Below are positions 25,069 to 33,604 of a stretch of DNA of 64,000 nt, piece by piece. The stretch's first letter is position 1. The number at the start of each line of letters is the position of its first letter. Origin of the DNA: DATHTK01 sp035463295 (GTDB taxonomy: Bacteria > Actinomycetota > Rubrobacteria > Rubrobacterales > Rubrobacteraceae); assembly GCA_035463295.1 (NCBI GenBank), contig DATHTK010000099.1, forward strand, positions 22,678-86,677. Direction: 5' to 3'. Below the pieces are notes generated by a model. That model was not told where the DNA came from and made no database searches. It saw only the letters and a program-made list of their open reading frames with translations. A program made the position numbers and the translations under genes.

Positions 25069-27557
25069 TAGAGCACGGTGCGGACCGTCTCGCCGACTGC
25101 CGGCGTGTGGATCTTGTGCTTCGGGGCGAGCCTGAAGGCGAGGTCGCTGATGCGCCGCTTGGAGCCGTGGATCAGGATGATCTGGCGCGGGTTGAGCTGC
25201 TCGGTGATACCGAGCAGCTCTTCCTGGGTGCAGTGGGCCGCAAAGCTTACCCGCTCTACGCGCCACCGCTGCTCCTCGCCGGCGGCTCGGTGCGTCCCAT
25301 AAGAGGAGGCCGCGTTGGACGGCAGGATCACCGCGTTCTGCGGGCTCCCTTCGAGCCGGCGGCGGTAGAAGGCGCTGGCCCCGCCCTGCATCGTTACCGG
25401 AGAGGCGATGACCGCGCAGGGGTTCGTGAGGATGCGCTCGCGCGCCGTGTCGTCGTTGGCGACCGCCCGGATGTTCTCGGTGAAGAATAGCTCCCGCGGG
25501 TCGGTGTGCTGCAAGTAAGGCTTCATGTACTTGAGTTGCTCCGCGTAGAGCCGTTCCGAGGTCGTCACCACCGAGCCGTCCACGTAGATAAAGACGTCCT
25601 TGTCCAACCCGTACTCCCGACCGTAGTGCTTGAGACCGAGGATGATCTCCTGCGCCTGCCCCAGCGCGTAGGTCGGGATGAGGACCGTGCCCCCCCGCTC
25701 CTGCGTCGTCTCGTTTACTACCTCGATCATCTTGTGAATCGATTCGGAAAAGGGTTGGGGCTTCTGGTCGGCGAGGGTGGCCTCCATGATCAGGAGGTCG
25801 ATATCTCTCACGTTGGGGAGGCGGGCCGACGGGATCGAGAAGTGGTCCTCCATGCAGATATCCCCGGTATGGAAGACGGTTGCGGGGCCGGACCGGGCGA
25901 GGACGCTCGCCGCGCCGAGGATGTGGCCGCTCTCGGTCAGCGTGATCTCGGCGTCCCCTATGTTAAAGGGCTTGCTGAAGGGCACGGGGACGAGCCGCTT
26001 CTTGACCTCGTGGATGGGCGCTCCGCCCGCGAGCCCGCCGCCCATCGCCGCGTGGTCGTTCAGAGCGCTGACGATGAGCTTGGCCGAAGGTGGGGTGCAG
26101 TAGATGGGCACCGCGGGCTGGTCGCGCACAAGTAGGGACAGCGCCCCGCAGTGGTCCAGGTGCGCGTGCGTCACGACCGCAGCGTCGAGGCCTCTTATCC
26201 TCTTGAAGTCTGGCGCCACCGGACCCCTGCCGTCAGGTTTGATCCCCGCGTCGACGAGCACCCGCGTCGTGCCGAAGTCGAGCAGGTGGCTGCTCCCGCC
26301 GACCTCGCCCGCCCCGCCGAGAGCGCGGAAGGAGAGCGTCGGCCGGGACCTCAGGTAGACACCGTTACCTCCCGGGGTTGCTCCGGGCTCTTCGCCGGCA
26401 TCGTGGCTCTTGGCTGCCTCAGGACTCGCTGGAGAAGGCTCCGACTCTTCGGCCTCTTCCCCGGCGGGCGTCGAGGATGGGCCGGAGGTTCGGGAGCCGC
26501 GCAGCTCGGTGTGGGCCTGGAGAACCTTGCCCATGAACTCCAGCAGGCGGGCGGTCCGGGCGGTGCCGTCGAGGGAGGTGGGCATTGCGCCGACCTCGTT
26601 CTTTATGGCGCGCACGAGCAGCTCGCCGAAGCCCTTGTCGGTGAACCGCGCGTTTCTCAGGGCCTCCTGGATGCGGTCCCTCTCGCCGACCGCGCTCCCG
26701 AGCTCCTCGTGGAGTTCCTCTACGCGCTCGGCGGCGCGAGCGTAAGCCTTGCGCTCCCCCTCGAGTGCTCGTTCGAGCTGGGCACCGCGGCGCTCGAGTT
26801 CGGCGATGCGTTCGTCGAGCTCGCTCCGCAGGTCCATCGCCGTGGCGGCCTGCTCCTCGGCCTTCCTCACCAGCTCCGAAGCGTCGGCGCGCTCCCCGGA
26901 GAGGACCTCGACCTCTTCGGCTAGGGCGGCCACCTGTTCCTTGGCGGCGCGCGAGGCGAAAGAGAGTTGCTCGTTCTCCTGCTTCAGGCGCTCCAGCTCC
27001 GTCTCGAGATGGCGGGTGCGGGCGTCCTCCGATGCCTTCTTCTCGGCGGCGCCCTTCTCCGCGCTCCACGCCTCCACGAGCGCTTCGACGACCCCCTCTG
27101 GCGGTTCCTCCTCGATGCTCAACGCCGCGAGGAGCAGGCCTTCGGTGGTGTGAGCCTCGCTGAGTTCTTCCAGCTTCTCCAGGGAGAAGTCGTCGAGCGC
27201 GTCGAAGGTCTCGGGCGGGATCTGCTCCGCTATGGCCGTGCGGAAAGCGCCCCACGCTGCGGCGTCCTGCGTGATCTTGCGCGCCACCCCGCGCAGTAGC
27301 GAGTTCGCTGCCCCCGACTTGCGGGTCAACGCGTCGGCCTGTATGCCGCGGGGAAGGAGGATCTCGTCGAGGCCGGGTATAGTCTTGCAGAGATCCGCTA
27401 GCGCGCGTCGGGTGTCGAGGCGGGCGAGGCGCCTGAGAAGAAGCTCCTCCGGCAGGTCGTCGGGCGGTAGCCGGTTAGGGTTCGGCGCGAGCTTTCCAGC
27501 GTTTTCGTCGGAGATCTGGGATCTAGATCCTCCGTCTCTGGGTATGGGATCTGACAT
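25068..27557 (-). CDS. Coiled-coil/beta-CASP metallo-beta-lactamase ribonuclease
   Basis: The 829-residue protein has three parts. Residues 1-160 are helical, 165-305 form a long charged coiled coil, and about 355-400 is a Ser/Glu/Pro linker. Residues 401-829 are a metallo-beta-lactamase/beta-CASP RNase: HAHLDHCG (464-471), HILGAASV, HTGDICME and the C-terminal LIHGSKRR typical of CPSF73/YSH1-type enzymes. The long coiled-coil extension is unusual, as most bacterial members are about 450-560 residues. ATG 27557 is preceded by GGAGGGAG on the minus strand. Likely an RNA-processing enzyme with a multimerisation or partner-binding region. Confidence 0.85.
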   Translation of the reverse strand: MSDPIPRDGGSRSQISDENAGKLAPNPNRLPPDDLPEELLLRRLARLDTRRALADLCKTIPGLDEILLPRGIQADALTRKSGAANSLLRGVARKITQDAAAWGAFRTAIAEQIPPETFDALDDFSLEKLEELSEAHTTEGLLLAALSIEEEPPEGVVEALVEAWSAEKGAAEKKASEDARTRHLETELERLKQENEQLSFASRAAKEQVAALAEEVEVLSGERADASELVRKAEEQAATAMDLRSELDERIAELERRGAQLERALEGERKAYARAAERVEELHEELGSAVGERDRIQEALRNARFTDKGFGELLVRAIKNEVGAMPTSLDGTARTARLLEFMGKVLQAHTELRGSRTSGPSSTPAGEEAEESEPSPASPEAAKSHDAGEEPGATPGGNGVYLRSRPTLSFRALGGAGEVGGSSHLLDFGTTRVLVDAGIKPDGRGPVAPDFKRIRGLDAAVVTHAHLDHCGALSLLVRDQPAVPIYCTPPSAKLIVSALNDHAAMGGGLAGGAPIHEVKKRLVPVPFSKPFNIGDAEITLTESGHILGAASVLARSGPATVFHTGDICMEDHFSIPSARLPNVRDIDLLIMEATLADQKPQPFSESIHKMIEVVNETTQERGGTVLIPTYALGQAQEIILGLKHYGREYGLDKDVFIYVDGSVVTTSERLYAEQLKYMKPYLQHTDPRELFFTENIRAVANDDTARERILTNPCAVIASPVTMQGGASAFYRRRLEGSPQNAVILPSNAASSYGTHRAAGEEQRWRVERVSFAAHCTQEELLGITEQLNPRQIILIHGSKRRISDLAFRLAPKHKIHTPAVGETVRTVL

Positions 27558-28044
27558 GACGACTCCCTCCGCGGGTATTAATGTCTCGGAGCATCTTCAT
27601 ACTCACGTGATTCTATCATGGAGCCCCCGCGCCCCATTCCTCCTGATAGATGGCTGTTGCATGGCTTGACGGTACAACGTTGGCCATCCGAACCGTCGGC
27701 GAAAGATGCCTACTCGCTCCTCGAACGGGAAGAAGCTCTGACGGTGCTCCTCTGGCTCGTGGACGACGCTTACACTCTGCTCAACCGTGTACGGTCTGGA
27801 CCATCGCGACCAAGCATACGGGGCCAAGGACAACGATGTGCTCGTGGCAGACTTCGCCCGTCGCTCCTAGGAGTCAATTCATCAGAAGTTAGCAGCCTCT
27901 AGCAACGTTCAAGCAACAGCAAATCTAGCTCATTTGAGGGATGTGCTACCTGGGTCGAGGAATCTACGCTGCCAAGGCACGCAGTAGGAGCTGGTAGAGG
28001 CGCCGGCAGCCTCCGTCCTATCAACCTGAGAGGAGCGCAGGATA
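27558..28044. other. Gap of about 490 bases with a possible transposase remnant
   Basis: The gap holds no intact gene. A frame on the plus strand around 27723-27800 reads EREEALTVLLWLVDDAYTLL, similar to the N-terminus of some DDE transposases as I recall them; it stops making sense at about 27830. No inverted repeats or target duplication are evident. Confidence 0.35.
27723..27830 (+). pseudogene. Possible N-terminal transposase fragment
   Basis: Translation gives EREEALTVLLWLVDDAYTLL followed by arginine- and serine-rich sequence with no typical DDE motif. Only the start of a transposase would be present. Low certainty. Confidence 0.3.
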
Positions 28045-28605
28045 GTGAGCAGAATACTGACGACAGTGCTGGCAGGAGCAGCGATGGCCGCAGCGATGGT
28101 GGTTGTGTCTGTGGGTACGGTGCCCCGGGAGGTCGATGCTGCCTCCAGATTCAAGACCGTAACCAAGACCTTCAGCGAGTCGCAGGAAATCTTTATTCCT
28201 CTACAGTTTGCGGCCGGCTCAGCCACACCCTACCCGTCTGAGATAAACGCTCGAAGCTTCAAGCGGGGCAAGATCGTCGATGTGAACGTGAAGCTCGAGG
28301 ACTTCAGCCACACTAACCCTGCCGACATTGATGTGATGGTTTCCCATCGAGGCGTCAACCGCATCGTCATGTTCGACGTGAGCGGCGATGAAGATATCAG
28401 CAACATCACGCTCAGACTGGACGATGAGGCGGACAATCCCCTGCCCGGTGACCCGCTCACCAGCGGCAGGTTCCGGCCTACCAACGCCTTGGGGGGCGGA
28501 GAGAGTCAGCTCGATCCTTTCCCCGTTCCAGCGCCAGCCCCGGGTGAGAGAGTAAAGCTCTCTGGCTTTGACGGAGAGAACCCTAACGGTTCCTGGAAAT
28601 TGTAG
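28045..28605 (+). CDS. Secreted P-domain-like protein, interrupted by an in-frame TAG
   Basis: The 186-residue product starts with an export signal (MSRILTTVLAGAAMAAAMVVVS) and then reads like the beta-jelly-roll P domain of proprotein convertases: VNVKLEDFSHTNPADIDVMVSHRG and LSGFDGENPNGSW. After WKL it stops at TAG 28603-28605. The same frame continues (VVDDQGGNAGEFDGGWGIRI) to a TAG at 28686, the expected last strands of a P domain. So the gene is either a point-mutation pseudogene, a sequencing error or a readthrough case. GTG 28045 follows GAGAGGAGCGCAGG. Confidence is for the family and the interruption. Confidence 0.7.
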   Translation: MSRILTTVLAGAAMAAAMVVVSVGTVPREVDAASRFKTVTKTFSESQEIFIPLQFAAGSATPYPSEINARSFKRGKIVDVNVKLEDFSHTNPADIDVMVSHRGVNRIVMFDVSGDEDISNITLRLDDEADNPLPGDPLTSGRFRPTNALGGGESQLDPFPVPAPAPGERVKLSGFDGENPNGSWKL

Positions 28606-28686
28606 GTTGTGGATGACCAAGGCGGAAATGCGGGAGAGTTTGATGGAGGATGGGGCATCAGGATCAAGGCCAAGGTCAGGAGGTAG

Positions 28687-28865
28687 AGACTACATCGCAG
28701 GAGAACCTCGGCTAACCCATGTTCTCCGAAGTAGGCATAGCCTCGTTCTACCCCTGTGGAGGACCGTGGCCGTCTGGACCGGGGCTACGGGCTCTAGCGA
28801 CCTGGGTCTCTACAGGCCACGCCAAGCCGACGTAGTACAGCCCTTGAGCGGGTCACCGTGTTGCT
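28687..28865. other. Gap with a copy of the 57-62 kb repeat
   Basis: No gene is visible. Bases 28720-28754 match the right half of the dispersed repeat found at 62362-62395 (TGTTC, GAAGT, GCATAGCCTCG), and TGGACCGGGGCTA (28774-28786) matches the arm at 60206-60218. Confidence 0.45.
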
Positions 28866-29120
28866 TTACGCTCCCCCCAGCACCGACGCCAACAACCTCT
28901 CGAGCAGGTAGAGCAAGATCCCAAACGAGACCAGCAGTATCATCCCCGCCGACCACAACGCTGCAAGTACCGCGGGCCCCGGCAGCCGCAAGAACCGCTC
29001 TAGGGTAGCGTCGTCGATGAAGCTGTCCGACGGCGAGGCGTGGTAGTGATAGCGCTCCTCCAAGTGCTTTCGAGGTCTCCGTCGAGTCCTGCGTTGTTCC
29101 GGAGAGACGGTCCGTGACAT
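28866..29120 (-). CDS. Small membrane-anchored hypothetical protein
   Basis: The 84-residue product has a charged N-terminus (SPEQRRTRRRPRKHLEERYHYH) and one long hydrophobic region near the C-terminus (LPGPAVLAALWSAGMILLVSF and more). ATG 29120 has AGGTGGTGATG upstream. A longer frame extends N-terminally with less certain sequence. Single-pass topology is inferred; function unknown. Confidence 0.5.
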   Translation of the reverse strand: MSRTVSPEQRRTRRRPRKHLEERYHYHASPSDSFIDDATLERFLRLPGPAVLAALWSAGMILLVSFGILLYLLERLLASVLGGA

Positions 29121-29275
29121 AAGCTCATCACCACCTGGACGCTTGCCGGCACCCTGTTCCCCGCGTTTCCCCAGCAAGATATCTTTGTTACCGACGAGCG
29201 AGATTCTAAACATCTTGCCCGTATCCACCCAAGCTCGTAGAAGGCATATTCTGAGAAGGTCGCGTTCACAAACGC

Positions 29276-29293
29276 AGGAGGCCGAGGCCTCCT
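29276..29293 (-). terminator. Perfect 8-bp hairpin, possible terminator of the DUF2795 gene
   Basis: AGGAGGCC, GA, GGCCTCCT is a perfect palindromic hairpin 43 bases downstream of the stop of the minus-strand gene at 29336. No U-tract follows, so this is tentative. Confidence 0.35.
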
Positions 29294-29335
29294 CGAGGAC
29301 CCCGGCCCGAGCGCTTTGCGCCGATTCTCCAGTCT

Positions 29336-29554
29336 CTAGCGGCCGCCTTGCACCGTCTGCAGGACCTCCTCAACGCTGTTGAAGTTGTCCTTGCCGGAGT
29401 TCCTTATCTGCTCCACCAACTCCTGCGGCGCGTTGTTGCTCTCGGCGTTTGAGGCTACCTCTTCCTTTTGCGCAGGAAAGTTCACACCCTGCAGAAACTG
29501 CTGAACTTGACCCAGATCGAGGTTGCCAAGGTTACCCAAGTCGCCGAGTCCCAT
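29336..29554 (-). CDS. DUF2795 small protein
   Basis: The 72-residue product begins with MGLGDLGNLGNLDLGQVQQFL and continues GVNFPAQKEEVASNAESNNAPQELVEQIRNS, matching the DUF2795 pattern of LKGVDFPASK and GAPEEVVQ as I recall it. The family is small, helical and of unknown role. ATG 29554 is preceded by AGGAGGATAAAGGAC on the minus strand, a strong site. Confidence 0.75.
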   Translation of the reverse strand: MGLGDLGNLGNLDLGQVQQFLQGVNFPAQKEEVASNAESNNAPQELVEQIRNSGKDNFNSVEEVLQTVQGGR

Positions 29555-29823
29555 GTCCTTTATCCTCCTGTACCGGTAGTTTACTGTTCAAGGTCTCTAC
29601 CCAAGATGCCAGACACCCAAAACCGGTCGACTCTTGCACAGGCTCCTGCTTCCATTCGGCCACGCTCGTAGAGCCGGGCTTTAGCCATTCGCGACATCCG
29701 ACGTTCGCATGAGCATGGATTACGTGGGGGCGCCAGCGAGTGAGAGGCGGTTAGCCCGCTCATGAGGCCTTTCAGAGGGTTTCCGAGCTTCTATTGCGGA
29801 CGGTCGTCGTATAGACTCCGGGC

Positions 29824-30090
29824 ATGAGAGGAGCCGAAGAGCTGGTAAAGATCCGGGCTCACTCGCCCGGGAGATACCCCATACTGATCGTGGAGACGCC
29901 TGACGGCGGGTTGTGCGCCGCCTACCTGGAGACCGGCTACGACCTCGGTCGCGCGAAGCCCGTCGAAGAGGACTGGCTGCACGAGAACGCAGTCGGCCGC
30001 CACAGCTTTATAGAAGTGAACCCGCCGAAGGAGCTGGCGGCCTCGGCGCTAGAAGATCACGCGCGGCAGGAGATCATCGGCAGAGACTGA
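29824..30090 (+). CDS. Small hypothetical protein
   Basis: The 88-residue product reads as an alpha/beta soluble protein (YPILIVETPDGGLCAAYLETG, LAASALEDHARQEIIG). ATG 29824 is six bases after TAGACT and is probably leaderless. It converges on the PknB gene with 24 bases between the stops. Function unknown. Confidence 0.6.
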   Translation: MRGAEELVKIRAHSPGRYPILIVETPDGGLCAAYLETGYDLGRAKPVEEDWLHENAVGRHSFIEVNPPKELAASALEDHARQEIIGRD

Positions 30091-30114
30091 GACAACCCCG
30101 GCGCGGGGCCTGTA

Positions 30115-32127
30115 CTAATCCCCACCCCCGCCGCGACCGCCCCCGTTGCGCCCTTCCCTGCCGTTCTCCCTGTTCTCCAGGGCCTTCTGCCTGGCCTCAT
30201 TAGCCTTCTCCCGAGCATCCCGCTGCGCCTCCGCGCGGTTGTTGTCGGCGTTGTTCTGCGCGGGCGGTGGCGGACCTGTGCTGTTGTCGTCGTTGTTCTG
30301 TGCGGGCGGTGGCGGACCTGTGCTGTAGTAGATCGCGACGAGCGTGCCCGGTTCCAGCTCCGTGCCTGCCCCGGGGTCCGTGGAGACGACGGTGCCCTCC
30401 GGCTCGTCGCCCTGGTACTCGAAGGTCTGGTAGGAGAGCCCGGAGTTGGTGATCTCCGCTGCAGCTGCGTCCACGTCGTTCCCGACGACGTCGGGAACGA
30501 CGACCGGCTCCGGTCCGATGCTTATGGTGACGTCTACGGCACTGCCCGGCTCCGCCTCGCTGCCCGCCCCGGGATCCTGTGAGATGATGGTCCAAGCCGT
30601 CGCGTCGCTGTAGGACTCGACCTGTGCCCCGAGCTCCAGCCCGGCGTCGTCGAGGAGTGCGGTCGCCTGGTCCACGTTGTTGCCGGTGAGGTCCGGGACC
30701 TCTACGCTCGCGGGACCCGTGCCGACGGTCATGGTCACCTGCGAGCCGTACTCCTCCTGTGAGCCGCCCTCCGGGTCCTGCTGCGTCACCGTGCCCTCCT
30801 CTTCGAAGGAGCTCTCCTCCTCCTCGACCGCGACCTCGAACCCCGCCTCTTCGAGCGTGCTTCGCGCCGCGTCGCGTCCCTCGCCGACGACCCCCGGCAC
30901 CTCGGCCACCCGCGTCCCGACGACATCGACCGAGATCGTCGAGCCCCTCTCGGCCCGTCCGCCTTCCGGGTCCTGGCTCAGGATGGTGCCGACGGGTTGC
31001 TCGCCGTTGATCTCGTTGTCGACCTCGATCTCGAAGTCCTCTCCGTGCTCGTTCCTGGCCTCCTCGAGTGTCATACCCGTCATGTCGGGGACCCCGATGC
31101 GGGGCACGTCCGGCTCTCGCTGGTCCTGGAGATAGTTATAGCCGGCCCACGCGAGGGGGGCCAGCAGGAGAAGAGCCAGCAGCGCCAGGATGAGCGGAGC
31201 GAACCTCCGGCGCTTCTTGCCACCGTCCCGCCGAGGGGGCGGCACGGCCCTCGTCGGTGCTGTCGGCATAGACTGGGTCATCATCTCGGTCGTGGCGCCC
31301 GACGGCTCCAGGCCGGCGACCACCCGCTCGAGGTCCTCGATCAGCTCGTCGTCGTTCGCGTAGCGGTCCAGGGGCTCCTTTGCGAGCAGCCGGCAGGTGA
31401 TCGCGTTGATCCCGTCGGAGATCGAGGGGTCTACCTCCCTAGGCGGGCGGAGGTGCCCGTTGACGTGCTTCATCGCGATCCCCAGAGGCGTATCCGCGTC
31501 GTAGGGCAGCTCGCCGGTGAGCATTTCGTAGAGAACGACGCCCAGAGAGTACAGGTCGCTCGCCGGACCGACGGGCTCGCCCATCGCCTGCTCGGGCGAG
31601 ATGTAGTGGGCCGTACCCAGGATCGACCCGGTCCTGGTCATCGTCGAGGAGGAGGCGGCCCGGGCGATCCCGAAGTCGGTGACCTTCACGTCCCCCGAGT
31701 CGGTGATCAGGATATTGTGCGGCTTTATGTCGCGGTGGATCACGCCGCGCTCGTGGGCGGCCTTGAGGGCCTGGGCGATCTGGAGCGCGACGGCCGCCGC
31801 CGTGCGGGCCGGCAGCGCGCCGCGGGCTACAATCCGGTCCTTGAGCGTACCACCCGGGAGGTACTCCATCGCTATGTAATACATCCCGTCCTTCGACTCG
31901 CCCCGGTCGAAGATCGAGACGATGTTCGGGTGGGAGAGCGCGGCCGCGCTCTGGGCCTCGCGCTTGAAGCGCTCGACGAACTCCTCATCGAGCGCGTAGC
32001 GGCTGCTCATGACCTTGAGCGCGACGTCGCGTTCGAGGACGTCGTCGTGGGCCAGGTATACCTCGGCCATCCCGCCGCTGCCGAGCGGCCGGGTGACGCG
32101 GTAGCGGTTGTCTACGAGTTGCTGCAC
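30115..32127 (-). CDS. pknB: PASTA-domain Ser/Thr protein kinase (PknB)
   Basis: Residues 1-275 are a Hanks-type kinase: LGSGGMAEVYLAHD, catalytic Lys38 in VALKVM, HRDIKPHN (Asp133) and DFGIA (151-155). One transmembrane helix spans about 309-329. Four PASTA repeats (about 340-600) follow, each with the xPDL/V pattern, and bind peptidoglycan fragments or lipid II in the family. The tail is low complexity with a duplicated STGPPPPAQNN. The kinase controls cell-wall growth and division. Start is TTG at 32127, seven bases after TATAAT on the minus strand, so it may also be transcribed from its own promoter. It follows pbpA by 18 bases. Confidence 0.92.
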   Translation of the reverse strand: MQQLVDNRYRVTRPLGSGGMAEVYLAHDDVLERDVALKVMSSRYALDEEFVERFKREAQSAAALSHPNIVSIFDRGESKDGMYYIAMEYLPGGTLKDRIVARGALPARTAAAVALQIAQALKAAHERGVIHRDIKPHNILITDSGDVKVTDFGIARAASSSTMTRTGSILGTAHYISPEQAMGEPVGPASDLYSLGVVLYEMLTGELPYDADTPLGIAMKHVNGHLRPPREVDPSISDGINAITCRLLAKEPLDRYANDDELIEDLERVVAGLEPSGATTEMMTQSMPTAPTRAVPPPRRDGGKKRRRFAPLILALLALLLLAPLAWAGYNYLQDQREPDVPRIGVPDMTGMTLEEARNEHGEDFEIEVDNEINGEQPVGTILSQDPEGGRAERGSTISVDVVGTRVAEVPGVVGEGRDAARSTLEEAGFEVAVEEEESSFEEEGTVTQQDPEGGSQEEYGSQVTMTVGTGPASVEVPDLTGNNVDQATALLDDAGLELGAQVESYSDATAWTIISQDPGAGSEAEPGSAVDVTISIGPEPVVVPDVVGNDVDAAAAEITNSGLSYQTFEYQGDEPEGTVVSTDPGAGTELEPGTLVAIYYSTGPPPPAQNNDDNSTGPPPPAQNNADNNRAEAQRDAREKANEARQKALENRENGREGRNGGGRGGGGD

Positions 32128-32145
32128 AATCGAAGCATTATAACC

Positions 32146-33603
32146 CTAGCGGGCCCCGCCATTCAGGTAAACCTCCATGATGTCCTGGGCTATCGGGATG
32201 GCCGGGGTTGCCGCGTCGCCCTGCGGCCCGATCTCGCCGCCGTTCTCGACCATGACCGCGACGGCTATCTCGGGCTCGTCCGCGGGGGCGAAGGCGATGA
32301 ACCAGGAGTGCGGGTCGCGCGGCGGCGCCTCGGCTGTCCCGGTCTTGCCGGCGACCTCGACGCCGGGGATCTCGGCCTCCGTCAGCTCGCCGGTCGTTAT
32401 GACGTTCTGCATCATCTCGTTCAGGGTTCTGGCGGTCTCCGCTTCGAGCGCCCTTCCGCGGGCGCTCGGGGTGGGCTTGTCGAGAATGATGCCGTCGGCT
32501 GAGCGGACCTCGCGCACCAGACGGGGCTCCATCAACACGCCGTCGTTTGCGACCGCTGCGGCGACGAGGACCATCTCGAAGACGTTGGAGGAGACGCGGT
32601 CCTGGCCGAAGGAGATCTGGGCCGTGTTCCCCTCGACCCACTCTTCCGGCGGATAGCCGAGGTCGCTGGGCGAGACGGGCAGCGGGAAATCGTCGTAGGA
32701 GTCGCCGAAGCCGAAGTCTCGCGCGGTGTTGTAGAGCAGCTCCGCTCCTACCTCCTGTATGGCGATCTTCGCGAAGATCACGTTTACCGAGAAGGCAAGA
32801 GCGTCGGCGAAGGAGATCCTCCCGTAGTCCTTGCCCTGGTAGTTGGTCACCCGGTAGCCCGGCGTGTCGAGGTAGCCGGGGTCGAAGAACTCGTCGGAGG
32901 GCAATACCCCGGCCTTGAGAGCGGCGGCCGCCGTTATGACCTTGAAGGTCGAGCCCGGCGGGTAGAGGCTCTGGGTCGCGCGGTTGACGAGCGGCGCGTC
33001 AGGGTCCTGGCTGAGCCGCGGGAAGTTCTCGTCTATGTTGTTCGGGTCGAAGGAGGGGTAGGTGACGAGGGCCAGGATCTCGCCGGTCTGTGGGTCTATC
33101 GCCATCGCCGAGCCCCGGGCCGTCTCGGTGGCCGCGAGCCCCTCGTAGGCCACGCGCTGCAGCTCCGGGTCGAGGGTCAGGACGACGTTGTCGCCGGGTT
33201 GCGGGCCGCCGGAGATCTGGTTGATCAGATCGTCCAGCGTCTCGGGCTCCCCGGCGATCTTCGAGAGGTAGGTGTTGAGCGCGATCTCGATGCCCGTCGC
33301 CCCGTACCTGCTGCTCCAGTAACCGACCACGTTTGAGAAGACTTCACCCTCCGGGTAGACGCGGTCGTAGAAGATGCCCTCCTCCTCGCCTCCCCGCTCC
33401 ACGCTGCGGGCGAGCACGGTCTCCTCGTCACCGGCGAAGATGAGGCCGCGCGGGGTCTCCACGTTGCGCTGGGTCTGGAGCGCGTTCTGCGGGTTGTTGG
33501 CCAGCGACTCGCGGGCGTAGACCTGCCAGTAGGCGAGCGTGCCCACCAGGGCTACGAACCCCGCGACGAAGAAGTAGAAGCTGCGCCTGAGGTGGGCGTT
33601 CAA
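32146..33603 (-). CDS. pbpA: Penicillin-binding protein PbpA (class B transpeptidase)
   Basis: The 485-residue protein has an N-terminal membrane anchor (about 8-26), a dimerisation region and a penicillin-binding domain with the active serine in STFK (Ser218-Lys221), SVN in LAFSVNVIF and the KTGTAE motif near the C-terminus. These are the SxxK, SxN and KTG motifs of transpeptidases. It cross-links septal or polar peptidoglycan in partnership with RodA/FtsW. It starts one base after the rodA-type gene stops, so the two are coupled. The order rodA-pbpA-pknB matches mycobacteria. Confidence 0.93.
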   Translation of the reverse strand: MNAHLRRSFYFFVAGFVALVGTLAYWQVYARESLANNPQNALQTQRNVETPRGLIFAGDEETVLARSVERGGEEEGIFYDRVYPEGEVFSNVVGYWSSRYGATGIEIALNTYLSKIAGEPETLDDLINQISGGPQPGDNVVLTLDPELQRVAYEGLAATETARGSAMAIDPQTGEILALVTYPSFDPNNIDENFPRLSQDPDAPLVNRATQSLYPPGSTFKVITAAAALKAGVLPSDEFFDPGYLDTPGYRVTNYQGKDYGRISFADALAFSVNVIFAKIAIQEVGAELLYNTARDFGFGDSYDDFPLPVSPSDLGYPPEEWVEGNTAQISFGQDRVSSNVFEMVLVAAAVANDGVLMEPRLVREVRSADGIILDKPTPSARGRALEAETARTLNEMMQNVITTGELTEAEIPGVEVAGKTGTAEAPPRDPHSWFIAFAPADEPEIAVAVMVENGGEIGPQGDAATPAIPIAQDIMEVYLNGGAR

Positions 33604-33604
33604 C

